A stretch of 50,833 nt of DNA from Bacteroidota bacterium (GCA_947447155.1 CANFIN010000010.1:1-50833); one strand, 5' to 3'. Counted from the stretch's first letter, positions 7,024 through 16,423 are shown. Numbers and translations are program-made. Notes: generated from the sequence alone by a model not told the origin.

Positions 7024-9906
7024 TTATTTTGAAATAACCAATTGCGTAGTTTCTACAGTGTTTTCATTATAACACTTAACTAAATATACTCCTTCAATTA
7101 AATTAGATACATCTAGTTTTTGAGTCCATGAGCAATCAACAACTTTCTCTCCTAAAATAGAATAGATTTCAATTCGTTGAGGATTTCCTTCCATAACAAA
7201 ATTTAATTCGCCGTTTGTTGGATTAGGATAGATATAGAATGTGTTCCCATCAGGATTTTCAAACTTAGTGCACACTTTAACGCTTATTGATTTAGTTGCA
7301 AATGCACTAGAAGCGCAAGCATTATTTGCTTTTACTTTTAGAGAGCCACCACATGATCCTGCCTTAACAGAAACAGTTGTTGTTCCTTGTCCTGAAACAA
7401 TTATCCAACCTGTAGGTGCCTGCCATGTGTATGATGTTGCACCAAATACTGGCGTGCAAGAATATATTCCAGTTTGTGATTTACAAATTGTAGAAGATCC
7501 AGTAATTGTTGTTGGAGCTGTAGGGTTAAGGTTCACCGTTAAACATCTTACAGCACTTGTTCCACACATATTGCTTGCTTTAACACAAACTACATTTCCG
7601 CTAGAACAAGTTCCTGTTCCTGAAATTACAGTTCCAAAATTAACATTGATACTATTTGTGCCTTGTCCACTTGCAATCGTCGCACCTGTAGGTACTGACC
7701 ATGTATAGGTTACACCTGGAACATTAGTAACTGAATAGACAACATTTGATTGATTACATAAACCTGTAGTTGGTCCTGAAATTACACAAGGAGTAGCAGG
7801 TGTTGTTATTACGTTAACTGTTATTGAAACACATTGTGTAGTTCCGCAAACGCCTCCTTCAGCTCTTACATAATAAGTAGTAGTTGTTGTAGGTGCTATA
7901 GTAATACTTGCTCCTGTACCTGCAATATTAGTACTGCATGTACTTGAAGTTGGTCCGCATGTAGATTTATACCATTTCCAAACAGCAGTTCCATTAATAG
8001 GGCCCGCTACTGTTAATGTAATTGATGATCCTTTGCAAATTGTATTATTTGTTTTGTTGCTGGTAACTCCTGTTGGGTTACAATATATTACTCCTACTGA
8101 TTTGCTAACGCAATTGCTAGAATTACACTCACCTTCTGCTCGTACATAATATGTTGTTGCAACTGAAGGTGAAACTTGAATAGAAGTTCCAGTTCCAATA
8201 GGTGTGCCCCCGCAATTATCAGCATACCAAACCCAATTAGCATTTGTTCCTAATGAACCACCATTCACAGTTAATGTTATCGAGTTGCCGATAACCACTG
8301 AGTCTGCTCCAGAAATGCTTGATGCACCTGTGCTAGGAGAATAAATCGTTAAGTTTAATGTTGCTGTACTATCACATCCATTGCTATTTAGCGTGCTGTA
8401 TGTAAATGTTCCGCTTTCTGTATAAGTTGTTCCATTCCATTCATATGAATTACATCCGCTTGCTGTGTTGTCAGATGTAGTTGGATAATTTACATTAATT
8501 GTGAAATCATCATTGCATGGGAAGAATGAGTTGTTCATATATACACTATACGATGTAGTACTTCCTACAGTAACAGTAATAGTCGGCGTTGTTTCTCCAG
8601 TCGACCATAAATAAGTTACAACAGAATCTCCATAAGTTGTTGCTCCGTTTCCTGCCATTAATGTGACTGTGCTTGTTCCACAAACATTAGTGCTGTTAAA
8701 ATCAGCCCCAGCATGTATATTACACTTTGGAATTTCAGGAACAAAAATTTGATAAGAATAAACCTGGAATGCATTGTAAGCACAGTTGTCATCTTTTACC
8801 ATTACTGTAAATGAGTAAGGCTGTGGACGAGCATCAGCAGCTGTTGGTGTCCAACAAAATGTTCCTGTTGGGAATTGATCGTTAGTAGCAGTAAATGTTG
8901 CTCCTGGTATTGCGTTGTTCCAGTTTAATGAAACAGTTTGGTCTGTGTTAGCATCAGCAGTATAAATGTCAAAACAAATAGGATTGTTTGCATAAACAAT
9001 AGTATCGAAATCTGCAGTGCCATTAATTCCAGTTGCTGTTGGCAAAACATTAGGATTACAATTTTGAACCTGGAACTGAATATCGCGCATTACACTTCCT
9101 ACTTTAATACCATTCTTGAACGCTTCAATTAAAATAGCTGTAATACCTACTTCTAATTGAGAAGATGTTAAATTGATATCTCCAGTGTTTGGGTTTAATG
9201 TGATTGGAGTTGATGAAGTGATAAAGTTTGTTGCTGTATAGCCTGATAAGAATGGTACTGAACTACCACCCGTTATGCGTGGATTGATGAAAGAATAAGA
9301 TAATGAATCGCCATCCGAATCAACAACTCCATGATTGTATGTAAAGTTTTGACCTAAACAAACGAATGCAACAGGGTAGTTAGTAAAGTAAGGAGAATCA
9401 TCATTTGGAGCGATTAAGTTATTTAAGTTAGCTTCTATTAAATAGCTATTGCTACATCCGCCAGAAATCGTTGTGATAGCACAGTTACGGCAGCAATCTT
9501 CCCATTTTAAATTCCAGTTTGAACTAGCGGGAAGTGTAACAGTTCCATGATATTCATAACGCTGAAATCCTGGAGCCCCGCCACCATTACATGTAGTAAC
9601 AGTCGAGAAACATGGGAATGTAATTTCGTTTCCTGTACCAGGAATCAAACTTACATTGAAAGAAATAGTACTTCCACTTGCATTTGTACAAGTGATAAGC
9701 TCTGGATTTTGTACCGGAATACCAGCACAATCGCGGTAAAGCACTAGCGTAACTTCATACTGATAGCCGCCAAGGTGCTTGTAGGTTAAATCGCCCCCCG
9801 AAATATGGGTAGCCTTTGATTGCATTGAAAAGCCAAGAAGTATTGTTAATAGCAATACTACTTGCTTTACTCTTGCAGATGATAAAAACAATCTGTTTTC
9901 TTTCAT
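7024..9906 (-). CDS. Secreted multi-domain Ig/PKD-like protein with T9SS type A sorting domain
   Basis: A 960-residue exported protein. Residues 1-32 are a signal peptide (hydrophobic VVLLLTILLGFSM, then a site near SKA-TH). The THISGGDLTYKHLGGYQYEV opening occurs in large Bacteroidota surface proteins. A mid region contains cadherin/PKD-like beta sandwiches. Around residues 530-700 two copies of an Ig-like unit end in TTYYVRAEG. Two PKD-like units with TYTW and TSYTW cores follow (about 710-860). The last ~75 residues (IYPNPTNGELNF to the end, with EGVYLVKCY) are a type A sorting domain, read by the Por/T9SS system and removed at the cell surface. Paired cysteines throughout suggest disulfides. 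Likely a surface or secreted adhesin; no catalytic domain is seen. Confidence 0.88.
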   Translation of the reverse strand: MKENRLFLSSARVKQVVLLLTILLGFSMQSKATHISGGDLTYKHLGGYQYEVTLVLYRDCAGIPVQNPELITCTNASGSTISFNVSLIPGTGNEITFPCFSTVTTCNGGGAPGFQRYEYHGTVTLPASSNWNLKWEDCCRNCAITTISGGCSNSYLIEANLNNLIAPNDDSPYFTNYPVAFVCLGQNFTYNHGVVDSDGDSLSYSFINPRITGGSSVPFLSGYTATNFITSSTPITLNPNTGDINLTSSQLEVGITAILIEAFKNGIKVGSVMRDIQFQVQNCNPNVLPTATGINGTADFDTIVYANNPICFDIYTADANTDQTVSLNWNNAIPGATFTATNDQFPTGTFCWTPTAADARPQPYSFTVMVKDDNCAYNAFQVYSYQIFVPEIPKCNIHAGADFNSTNVCGTSTVTLMAGNGATTYGDSVVTYLWSTGETTPTITVTVGSTTSYSVYMNNSFFPCNDDFTINVNYPTTSDNTASGCNSYEWNGTTYTESGTFTYSTLNSNGCDSTATLNLTIYSPSTGASSISGADSVVIGNSITLTVNGGSLGTNANWVWYADNCGGTPIGTGTSIQVSPSVATTYYVRAEGECNSSNCVSKSVGVIYCNPTGVTSNKTNNTICKGSSITLTVAGPINGTAVWKWYKSTCGPTSSTCSTNIAGTGASITIAPTTTTTYYVRAEGGVCGTTQCVSITVNVITTPATPCVISGPTTGLCNQSNVVYSVTNVPGVTYTWSVPTGATIASGQGTNSINVNFGTVISGTGTCSSGNVVCVKASNMCGTSAVRCLTVNLNPTAPTTITGSSTICKSQTGIYSCTPVFGATSYTWQAPTGWIIVSGQGTTTVSVKAGSCGGSLKVKANNACASSAFATKSISVKVCTKFENPDGNTFYIYPNPTNGELNFVMEGNPQRIEIYSILGEKVVDCSWTQKLDVSNLIEGVYLVKCYNENTVETTQLVISK

Positions 9907-10263
9907 GTGATTTTTGGGTTGGTTTTTAGATTAAATTAAAAATATTTAACCTGCAATTACGGAATAAAGCAGTATACGAGTCAAGTAAAAACTAATTATT
10001 TATTATTAACATATATAAAAAAACAATATAGGTGAAGGCACTCATGTTTTAGAGCCCAGTTATTTTGTTTTATGTTTTTATAATATTGATAACTAATTCA
10101 TTAGAAAAATACTTCTTTATTTGAAATACGCAGTTGTGTTTTCGTGTTTTAAAATATGTTAATTACTATTACTTGTTTTTAGGCTATATTAATTATGAAG
10201 TGGCAATATTTGTAAGATAGTAACCAATAATTGCTAGTTGCTGATAGCTTCTCTGAAGATAAA

Positions 10264-10464
10264 TTATGAAATAATAACAGTGATTGATAGCTGTACAACA
10301 CCAATCATGGAACAGTACATCAAATTAATGTTTACTATCGCAAGCGTACTTCCCATAATTCCTCCAATAGTAAACAAAGCAAATACTATAAGTTCTTTAA
10401 ATTGTGAACCAGTAAATCCAAATAGGTTTTTCCTTTTGCGATATAGCGATTGATAATGAAATAA
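10264..10464 (-). pseudogene. Possible membrane-protein gene remnant
   Basis: A minus-strand frame open for 66 codons between two stops, with no start codon at its beginning. The translation has a basic stretch (YRKRKN) then two hydrophobic segments (FKELIVFALFTIGGIMG and a second ending QLSITVIIS), as in a truncated inner-membrane protein. I cannot name a family. It could also be chance, because antisense readings of AT-rich DNA tend to be hydrophobic. Confidence 0.25.
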
Positions 10465-10484
10465 TCAGCACAACTATTTCTTGA

Positions 10485-10514
10485 AACAAAGCACATAAAC
10501 TCGGATGCTTTGTT
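10485..10514 (-). terminator. Candidate terminator hairpin after purB
   Basis: AACAAAGCA and TGCTTTGTT form a perfect 9-bp stem around a 12-base loop, 15 bases past the purB stop codon. The T-run on the minus strand is short (TGTTTC), so termination may be weak. Confidence 0.45.
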
Positions 10515-10528
10515 ATTGTTTAATGATA

Positions 10529-11881
10529 CTAATAATGGTATTTTATCCCGATATAATTGTGAGGAGTGATTTTTGAAAGTTCCTCTTTAATCTCACTGCC
10601 TACTTCAAGTGTTTGGATGAAATCTTTGATAGTATCCTCATTAATTTTGCCTCCTGTACGAGTAAGCGCTTTTAATGCTTCATAAGGATTAGGATATGCT
10701 TCTCTGCGTAAAATTGTCTGAATAGCTTCTGCAACTACCGCCCAGTTGTTTTCTAAGTCGTTGTGAATAACAGCTTCATTAACACTGATTTTATTTAAAC
10801 CTTTGTTTAATGATGCCAACGAAATCGAAATATGCGCAAATGGTACTCCAATGTTTCTTAATACAGTAGAATCAGTTAAATCGCGTTGTAATCTCGATAC
10901 GGGCAGCTTCGCCGATAAATGTTCTAGCATTGCATTCGATAATCCTAAGTTCCCCTCTGCATTTTCGAAGTCAATCGGATTGACTTTATGTGGCATTGCC
11001 GATGATCCGACTTCATTCGCAACTACTTTTTGCGTGAAGTAATTCATCGAAATGTAAGTCCAGATATCTCTGCTAAAATCAATCAAGATTGTATTGATGC
11101 GCTTCATAGCATCAAACAAAGCCGCCATGTTATCATACGATTCAATCTGTGTTGTATATGGAGAACGCTTTAGTCCTAATGTAAGAACAAATTTATTAGC
11201 GAAATTCTCCCAGTCAATTTGCGGATAGGCCACAACGTGAGCATTGAAATTTCCGGTTGCTCCGCCAAACTTGGCAGTATTCGGAATTTCTTGTAGCTGA
11301 ATCAATTGTTGCTCGATACGATGCTTAAAAATATAAATCTCTTTTCCCAGCTGAGTGGGAGAAGCTGGCTGTCCATGTGTACGCGCCAACATTGGAATGC
11401 CTTTCCACGCAGTGCTTAAATCCTGTAGCTTTTCTAATAACTGATTTATTTCTTTGTAGTAAACATTTTGTAATGCTTCCTGAACAGACAAAGGAATTGA
11501 GGTGTTATTGATATCCTGACTCGTCAAACCAAAATGGATAAACTCTTTGTATTCACTTAATTTTAATTTATCAAACTCTTCTTTTAAAAAATATTCAACT
11601 GCTTTTACATCATGATTGGTAGTACGTTCAATCGTCTTAATGCGTATCGCATCTTCGCTAGAAAATTGTTCATATAGTTTTCTAAGACTTGCGTAACAAT
11701 CAGCAGGAACGCTTTTTAATTGAGGTAATGGTAATTCGCAAAGTGCAATAAAATATTCAACTTCAACTTTTACTCGATATTTGATTAATGCTTCTTCTGA
11801 AAAATAATTAGCTAGTGGCTCACATACTTTAAAATAGCGACCATCAACAGGAGATATAGCATTGAGTGAATTTAATTCCAT
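10529..11881 (-). CDS. purB: Adenylosuccinate lyase
   Basis: A 450-residue member of the fumarase/aspartase superfamily of the E. coli PurB type. It catalyses two purine steps: release of fumarate from SAICAR and from adenylosuccinate. Diagnostic parts: ISPVDGRY at the N-terminus, TTNHDVKAVEYFLKEE, the HFGLTSQDINNT motif, the ARTHGQPASPTQLGKE region with the catalytic His, and the flexible signature loop SSAMPHKVNPIDFENAEGN carrying the catalytic Ser. The homotetramer is cytoplasmic. It is the last gene of the queD-folE-fabD-purB operon, 11 bases after fabD. Confidence 0.97.
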   Translation of the reverse strand: MELNSLNAISPVDGRYFKVCEPLANYFSEEALIKYRVKVEVEYFIALCELPLPQLKSVPADCYASLRKLYEQFSSEDAIRIKTIERTTNHDVKAVEYFLKEEFDKLKLSEYKEFIHFGLTSQDINNTSIPLSVQEALQNVYYKEINQLLEKLQDLSTAWKGIPMLARTHGQPASPTQLGKEIYIFKHRIEQQLIQLQEIPNTAKFGGATGNFNAHVVAYPQIDWENFANKFVLTLGLKRSPYTTQIESYDNMAALFDAMKRINTILIDFSRDIWTYISMNYFTQKVVANEVGSSAMPHKVNPIDFENAEGNLGLSNAMLEHLSAKLPVSRLQRDLTDSTVLRNIGVPFAHISISLASLNKGLNKISVNEAVIHNDLENNWAVVAEAIQTILRREAYPNPYEALKALTRTGGKINEDTIKDFIQTLEVGSEIKEELSKITPHNYIGIKYHY

Positions 11882-11892
11882 GATGTAAAATT

Positions 11893-12768
11893 TTAAGCAG
11901 ATAATACTTCCGCTTCTTTATGTATTTTTTTAACTAGTCCTTGTAATACTTTTCCAGGCCCAACTTCAATAAATGTTGTTGCTCCATCGGCTACCATATT
12001 TTGTACGGATTGCGTCCAACGCACTGGTGCGGTTAGTTGAGCAATAAGATTATTCTTTATCTCGTCAGCATTGCGGTGAGGCTTTGCCGTTACATTCTGA
12101 TAAATAGCACAACTTGGTTCATTAAAAGTAGTGGCTTCAATCGCCGCTGCCAATCGCTCTCTAGCTGGTTCCATCAGCGGACTATGAAATGCACCACCGA
12201 CAGGAAGTAATAAAGCTCTTTTAGCACCTGCAGCTGTCATTTGCTCACATGCTTCTTTTACACCTTCAATAGAACCAGAAATTACTAATTGACCAGGGCA
12301 ATTATAATTTGCAGCAACTACAATCTTGTCAATTCCTGAACAAATCTCTTCTACTTTAGCATCATCTAAAGCCAATACAGCCGCCATCGTTCCTGGAACT
12401 GCTTCGCATGCTGCTTGCATCGCATTCGCACGTTCAATTACTAAACGCAATCCGTCCTCAAACGCAAGTGTGCCATTAGCAGTCAATGCAGAAAATTCTC
12501 CTAGTGAGTGTCCTGCAACCATATCAGGATTAAAACTCCCGCCTAATGTTCTTGCTAAAATTACTGAATGAATAAATATTGCTGGCTGCGTTACATTCGT
12601 TTGCTTTAAATCTTCATCGGTTCCAGCAAACATCATATCAGAAATTCTGAATCCGATAATTTCGTTTGCTTTTTCAAATAATTCTTTTGCTAATGGAGAG
12701 TTTTCATATAACTCTTTACCCATTCCTACAAACTGAGACCCTTGTCCAGGAAAGATATATGCTTTCAT
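11893..12768 (-). CDS. fabD: Malonyl-CoA:ACP transacylase
   Basis: A 291-residue FabD (acyltransferase fold). It moves the malonyl group from CoA to acyl carrier protein, the supply step for type II fatty acid synthesis. GQGSQ near residue 8 forms the oxyanion region, VAGHSLGEFSAL carries the nucleophilic Ser, and GGAFHSPLM carries the catalytic His. Length and motif spacing match the family (about 290-310 residues). It sits five bases after folE and 11 before purB in a tight minus-strand operon. No other fab genes are nearby. Confidence 0.96.
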   Translation of the reverse strand: MKAYIFPGQGSQFVGMGKELYENSPLAKELFEKANEIIGFRISDMMFAGTDEDLKQTNVTQPAIFIHSVILARTLGGSFNPDMVAGHSLGEFSALTANGTLAFEDGLRLVIERANAMQAACEAVPGTMAAVLALDDAKVEEICSGIDKIVVAANYNCPGQLVISGSIEGVKEACEQMTAAGAKRALLLPVGGAFHSPLMEPARERLAAAIEATTFNEPSCAIYQNVTAKPHRNADEIKNNLIAQLTAPVRWTQSVQNMVADGATTFIEVGPGKVLQGLVKKIHKEAEVLSA

Positions 12769-12773
12769 TTTAT

Positions 12774-13394
12774 TTAAATATGTCTATTATTAGATATTAA
12801 ACTGATAAATTCTTTTCGTGTTCTATCGTTTTCAAATTCTCCTGTAAATGCCGATGTGGTAGTGATTGAGTTTTGTTTTTGTACACCACGCATCTGCATA
12901 CATAAATGTTGTGCTTCAATCACAACAGCTACACCTAACGGATTTAAAGTATTCTGAATACAATCTCTGATTTCTGTGGTTAAGCGTTCTTGCACTTGCA
13001 GTCTTCTTGAAAAGGCATCAACTATTCTTGGGATCTTACTTAATCCAACAATATAATGATTAGGAATATATGCTACGTGCGCTTTCCCGAAGAAAGGAAG
13101 CATATGGTGCTCGCACATTGAATACAATTCAATATCCTTCACAATAACCATCTGCTTGTACTCTTCTTTGAATTTTGCAGAGTTTAAAATTGCAACCGGA
13201 TCAAGGTCGTAACCATGAGTTAAATATTGCAACGATTTGGCTACTCGCTCAGGTGTTTTTATTAAGCCTTCGCGCTCCGGATTTTCTCCAAGATCTAAAA
13301 GGATTTTTTTATAATAACCAGATATAGAGTCAATCTTATCCTGATTGTAAATATCCGTTTTGGTATATCCGTTATCGTTAGTTGAGTGTTCCAT
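12774..13394 (-). CDS. folE: GTP cyclohydrolase I
   Basis: A type I GTP cyclohydrolase converting GTP to 7,8-dihydroneopterin triphosphate, the entry to folate and to 7-deazapurines such as queuosine. Zinc and catalytic motifs are intact: [20 protein letters not shown] with Cys and His, LQVQERLT, and [11 protein letters not shown] with the second Cys. The ORF track begins at a TTG (13409). The better start is ATG 13394 (MEHST), preceded seven bases upstream by GGAGGG and one base after the queD stop, giving 206 residues. The strong Shine-Dalgarno is unusual in this window and lies inside the end of queD. Its product is the QueD substrate. Confidence 0.96.
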   Translation of the reverse strand: MEHSTNDNGYTKTDIYNQDKIDSISGYYKKILLDLGENPEREGLIKTPERVAKSLQYLTHGYDLDPVAILNSAKFKEEYKQMVIVKDIELYSMCEHHMLPFFGKAHVAYIPNHYIVGLSKIPRIVDAFSRRLQVQERLTTEIRDCIQNTLNPLGVAVVIEAQHLCMQMRGVQKQNSITTTSAFTGEFENDRTRKEFISLISNNRHI

Positions 13395-13395
13395 T

Positions 13396-13812
13396 TTATT
13401 TCCCTCCAAAGTATTCTACGAAGTTGTTTTCTGTTTCATAAAGTTTAACACAATGTAAGAAGCATCCTTTATTAGCAATCTCCGTTTCTAATTGATTCCA
13501 GATAGCAATTGTTAATATTTCGGTCGAAGCCATTTTGCCAGCCATAAAGTCAACATCCATGTTGATGTTCTTGTGATCTAACTTATCAATCACACGTTCT
13601 TTGATCAGTTTGCTTAAAAACTTTAAGTCAACTACGAAACCTGTTTCTTCTGCAGGCTCTCCTTTCACAGTTACAAAAATTTCGTAGTTATGACCATGCC
13701 AATTGGGGTTGGAGCATTTGCCAAATATTTCTGAATTCTTCTCCTCCGACCAATCAGGGCGGTGTAGTTTGTGGGCTGCGTTAAAGTGCTCTTTTCTTGT
13801 TATGTAAATCAT
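13396..13812 (-). CDS. queD: 6-carboxytetrahydropterin synthase (PTPS-like)
   Basis: A member of the 6-pyruvoyltetrahydropterin synthase/QueD family, which turns dihydroneopterin triphosphate into 6-carboxy-5,6,7,8-tetrahydropterin for queuosine synthesis. Zinc-binding His residues appear in FNAAHKL and NWHGHNYEI, with the catalytic Cys just before (FGKCSNPNW); the LDHKNIN motif follows. The ORF track starts at TTG 13842. The ATG at 13812 ([14 protein letters not shown]) is where homologues usually begin, giving 138 residues. It is the first gene of the operon and is followed by folE at one base, so consecutive steps are co-expressed. Confidence 0.92.
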   Translation of the reverse strand: MIYITRKEHFNAAHKLHRPDWSEEKNSEIFGKCSNPNWHGHNYEIFVTVKGEPAEETGFVVDLKFLSKLIKERVIDKLDHKNINMDVDFMAGKMASTEILTIAIWNQLETEIANKGCFLHCVKLYETENNFVEYFGGK

Positions 13813-13849
13813 ATTTTTGGGTTTATTGCCCTCCTTGAACAAGGATGTA

Positions 13850-13857
13850 CAAAATTA
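13850..13857 (-). promoter_or_regulatory. -7 box TAATTTTG of the queD-folE-fabD-purB operon
   Basis: On the minus strand TAATTTTG matches TAnnTTTG, 37 bases upstream of the queD ATG. It is back to back with the promoter of the divergent futalosine hydrolase gene. Confidence 0.55.
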
Positions 13858-13877
13858 GTTTATTTTAAAGAAAATCA

Positions 13878-13910
13878 TTGTAAATACCTTCAAACTATGT
13901 TATAAATTTG
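13878..13910 (+). promoter_or_regulatory. Promoter of futalosine hydrolase gene
   Basis: A TTG at 13878-13880 and TAAATTTG at 13903-13910 (22-bp spacer). The -7 box ends four bases before the ATG at 13915, so the mRNA would be leaderless or have only a base or two before the start codon. Confidence 0.55.
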
Positions 13911-13914
13911 CTAC

Positions 13915-14565
13915 ATGAAGCAAAAGTCGCTATTAGTTGCATCTACTATTGCAGAGGTCTCAGGGTTGTGTAGCCCATTTGATCTTTATAAGGTCACGCC
14001 ACTCAATGAAAATTGGAATGTGCTAGTCACCGGGGTAGGTATGGTACAAACAGTATTTCATCTATCCCAAGCCCTGCAAAAAGACGAATATTTGCGAATA
14101 ATGAATATTGGCCTCGCCGGTGCTATTAATCGTAATTTGCTTTTGGAAGAGGTTGTTAATGTTATTGACGATGAATTTGCCTTCTGGGGTTCCGAGGATA
14201 ATGATGATTATTTGTCGGTGTTTGATTTGAATTTGCATACGGCCGATGAGACCCCATTTACAAATAGGAAACTTGTTCCTCTACCAACAGATTTTTCAAT
14301 TGCTACTTACAAGAAAGTACACGGACTTACTGTTCAAACGGTAACTGGTTCATCGAATTCTTTGTTAAAATTGAATAAATATTACACGGCTGATATTGAA
14401 TCAATGGAAGGCGCAGCTGTCTTTTATGTTGCTAATCAGTTTGGAATTCCTGCCTTACAACTACGCGCCATAAGTAATTATGTTGAGCCTCGCAATCGTG
14501 AAAGCTGGAAGATTAAAGAGGCATTAACAGGTTTGATTGATGCCGTTCGTCCGTTAATAGCTTAA
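13915..14565 (+). CDS. mqnB: Futalosine hydrolase
   Basis: A 216-residue nucleoside phosphorylase/hydrolase-fold protein (PNP_UDP_1). Futalosine hydrolases remove the base from futalosine or aminofutalosine in the futalosine menaquinone pathway. Supporting motifs: an N-terminal LLVASTIAEV strand, VLVTGVGMVQT, the NIGLAGAINRNL loop, a VTGSSN segment, and DIESMEGAAVFYVA, which matches the conserved E(S)MEGAA nucleoside-binding motif. The RAISNYVEPRNRESWKI end is typical of MqnB rather than MTA/SAH nucleosidase. It is single, divergent from queD. It implies that menaquinone is made through futalosine here; other mqn genes are outside the window. Confidence 0.88.
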   Translation: MKQKSLLVASTIAEVSGLCSPFDLYKVTPLNENWNVLVTGVGMVQTVFHLSQALQKDEYLRIMNIGLAGAINRNLLLEEVVNVIDDEFAFWGSEDNDDYLSVFDLNLHTADETPFTNRKLVPLPTDFSIATYKKVHGLTVQTVTGSSNSLLKLNKYYTADIESMEGAAVFYVANQFGIPALQLRAISNYVEPRNRESWKIKEALTGLIDAVRPLIA

Positions 14566-14633
14566 TGTTAATATCTGTAAAATCGCTGTTGAAAGCATTT
14601 TTTAATTAGTGTGTTTACTATCGAATAGTCGAT

Positions 14634-14641
14634 TATTTTTG
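14634..14641 (+). promoter_or_regulatory. -7 box TATTTTTG of the VWA protein gene
   Basis: TATTTTTG matches TAnnTTTG, 11 bases before the ATG at 14653. A GTTTAC about 18 bases upstream is the only -33 candidate. Confidence 0.5.
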
Positions 14642-14652
14642 AATATAATAAA

Positions 14653-15729
14653 ATGAAACATCTTATAACGCTTTTTCTTTTTACAGTTCTGTGCTTTCCT
14701 TTAAATGCAAAGACACAGCAAACTAATTCTCGACCGCTTGACATTGTATTCTGTTTAGATTTAAGCGGAAGTACGAATGGTTTAGTAAATGATGTTCGGG
14801 ATAATTTGTGGTTATTAGTAAATCAGTTGAATGCAATGCAGCCAAAGCCCGATTTCCGACTTGGCGTTATTTGTTTTTCACGCCCTAGTTTTGGTAAAAA
14901 CAATGGTTATGTAAAAGTTTTTTCAGACTTATCTTATAATCTCGATTACATCGATGCAGAGCTGTACAGGTTGAAACCTTCAATTGAAAAAGGAGATCAG
15001 ATTGTAAGTGCCGCATTATCAATTGCTGTAAGCGAAATGTCATGGTCTAAGAAAGAGAATGCGCTTAAAATGATTTTTATTGTAGGAAATGGCTCCGTGT
15101 CTTCTAACGGCTATGAGTATGTGAAAATATGTGAGCAAGCCGTAGAAAAGAGAATCATTGTTCATTCATTATTTGTTACTAAATCTGCAAACAAGGCTGC
15201 TGATTTAGCAGGGTGGAAGAGAATTGCAGCAATAACTGGTGGGGTGCAAACAGAGTTAACAGTAAATAAAAAAGATCCACTTTCATTTTGGGATTCAGAT
15301 TTAAACACCGTGGTCAGACAAAATTTTATTTTATCTAACGATTTGCAATGGACCGGAGCAGATAGCGCGACAGGACGAAAGTCTATGATAACTTGCGACT
15401 CTGGTGCCTACGAAGCTGGATTAGGAACTTATTTTAATCGTATGTTTTATAAGTCATCCAACAGTTTTTTAAAAGGTATCAAGCAATATGATTACTTCGC
15501 AAAGTTACAGGATGATGCACAAGTTGAAGCACTGTCAGCGTTTGATCAGCGCGCTTACCGAATGCGTGAAGAACGCAATCGTAAGTTGAATCAAATAAAA
15601 AATTCTATAGGGGAGGATGGTGTTATGCTTTTATCTCTAGAATATGCAAAGCCTGAATTTAACGACGAAGGCATTTTTCACAGAATTGTGTTACTTACTA
15701 CCATGCAATATTGGCACAAAGTATATTAA
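14653..15729 (+). CDS. Secreted von Willebrand factor A domain protein
   Basis: A 358-residue exported protein. Residues 1-19 are a signal peptide (LITLFLFTVLCFPLNA). Residues 28-210 form a VWA domain, with a metal-ion-dependent adhesion site starting at VFCLDLSGSTNGL (DxSxS) and later acidic and Thr candidates. Around residues 235-290 a Cys and short Gly-rich patches are seen, and a basic helix (MREERNRKLNQIKNS) lies near 300-316. VWA domains bind protein or metal partners at the cell envelope. No sorting domain is visible, so it is probably periplasmic. Its stop codon directly abuts the stop of the convergent psd gene. Confidence 0.82.
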   Translation: MKHLITLFLFTVLCFPLNAKTQQTNSRPLDIVFCLDLSGSTNGLVNDVRDNLWLLVNQLNAMQPKPDFRLGVICFSRPSFGKNNGYVKVFSDLSYNLDYIDAELYRLKPSIEKGDQIVSAALSIAVSEMSWSKKENALKMIFIVGNGSVSSNGYEYVKICEQAVEKRIIVHSLFVTKSANKAADLAGWKRIAAITGGVQTELTVNKKDPLSFWDSDLNTVVRQNFILSNDLQWTGADSATGRKSMITCDSGAYEAGLGTYFNRMFYKSSNSFLKGIKQYDYFAKLQDDAQVEALSAFDQRAYRMREERNRKLNQIKNSIGEDGVMLLSLEYAKPEFNDEGIFHRIVLLTTMQYWHKVY

Positions 15730-16377
15730 TTACATTTCAGCAATTACAGTAACGCCGCCCTTTGTTTTCTGACCAATTTGAGCTGTGATTTTTGTTCCTA
15801 ACGGAAAATATAAATCTACACGAGAACCAAATTTAATAAATCCCAATTCGCCACATTGACGAACTTTATCATTTTGATGTGGATAGTAAACAATGCGTTT
15901 TGCTAATGCACCTGCTATCTGACGTAATAAAATTTCGCGACCATCATCTTTTTGGATAACGATTGTACTTCTTTCGTTTTCTGTACTCGCCTTCGGATGC
16001 CATGCCACTAAATATTTTCCTTTATGGTAAGCAACATATTTAATTAATCCAGCAATAGGATACCAGTTAGCGTGTACGTTTATTGGCGACATAAAAATGG
16101 AAACCTGAAGACGTTTGTCTTTGAAGTATTCACCTTCGTAAACTTCTTCAATAACTACAACTTTTCCATCAGCAGGAGCAACTACTAAATTGCTTCCTAT
16201 TGTTAAGTCGCGTTTTGGGTAACGGAAGAATTGAAGAAATAAAAGGTACCATACCACGCAAAAAACCACAACACTAGTCAAAAGGCTTCCTGTTGTGTAA
16301 TAAATAATCGCATTTAATGCAATCATAATAATTGCTGATACACTTAGTATCTTATATCCTTCGCGGTGAATTGTCAT
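15730..16377 (-). CDS. psd: Phosphatidylserine decarboxylase, short form
   Basis: A 215-residue proenzyme of the short phosphatidylserine decarboxylase family. It makes phosphatidylethanolamine, the main Bacteroidota phospholipid. Two hydrophobic helices at residues 10-52 anchor it to the inner membrane. VVAPADGKVVVIEE and the IFMSPINVHANWYP His region are core motifs. The self-cleavage site is GFIKFGSRVD: the chain is cut between Gly and Ser and the Ser becomes the pyruvoyl cofactor. FGSR replaces the LGST of the long enzyme but is usual for this short subgroup. It follows the GDH terminator and converges on the VWA gene with no gap. The pssA partner is not in the window. Confidence 0.92.
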   Translation of the reverse strand: MTIHREGYKILSVSAIIMIALNAIIYYTTGSLLTSVVVFCVVWYLLFLQFFRYPKRDLTIGSNLVVAPADGKVVVIEEVYEGEYFKDKRLQVSIFMSPINVHANWYPIAGLIKYVAYHKGKYLVAWHPKASTENERSTIVIQKDDGREILLRQIAGALAKRIVYYPHQNDKVRQCGELGFIKFGSRVDLYFPLGTKITAQIGQKTKGGVTVIAEM

Positions 16378-16390
16378 AGTTTGGTTTTAT

Positions 16391-16423
16391 TAAAAACGCA
16401 GGCTGATTTTTACTCAACCTGCG
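16391..16423 (-). terminator. Intrinsic terminator of the REC-GDH gene
   Basis: On the minus strand CGCAGGTTGA pairs with TCAGCCTGCG (10 bp, one G-U) across a seven-base loop and is followed by TTTTTA. It lies 18 bases after the stop codon of the receiver/glutamate dehydrogenase gene. Confidence 0.88.

Larger units (their letters stand above)
9907..10528. other. 622-bp AT-rich intergenic region with possible gene remnant
   Basis: This lies between the T9SS cargo gene and purB. The left part (9907-10235) is very AT-rich and shows no convincing gene, RNA or strong promoter. The right part holds a minus-strand open stretch (10264-10464) with membrane-protein-like composition, and the purB hairpin. 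The track's plus-strand 71-residue ORF overlaps the same stretch antisense. Confidence 0.5.

Noticed and set aside
7241-7708. Plus-strand 155-residue ORF
   Set aside because: Antisense of the T9SS cargo gene, whose domains and terminator support the minus frame.
10238-10453. Plus-strand 71-residue ORF
   Set aside because: No homology recognised; it overlaps an open minus-strand frame that looks slightly more protein-like. Neither is convincing.
15730-16377. FGSR instead of LGST at the phosphatidylserine decarboxylase self-cleavage site
   Set aside because: Looks odd against the long enzyme but is normal for the short bacterial family, so not reported as unusual.
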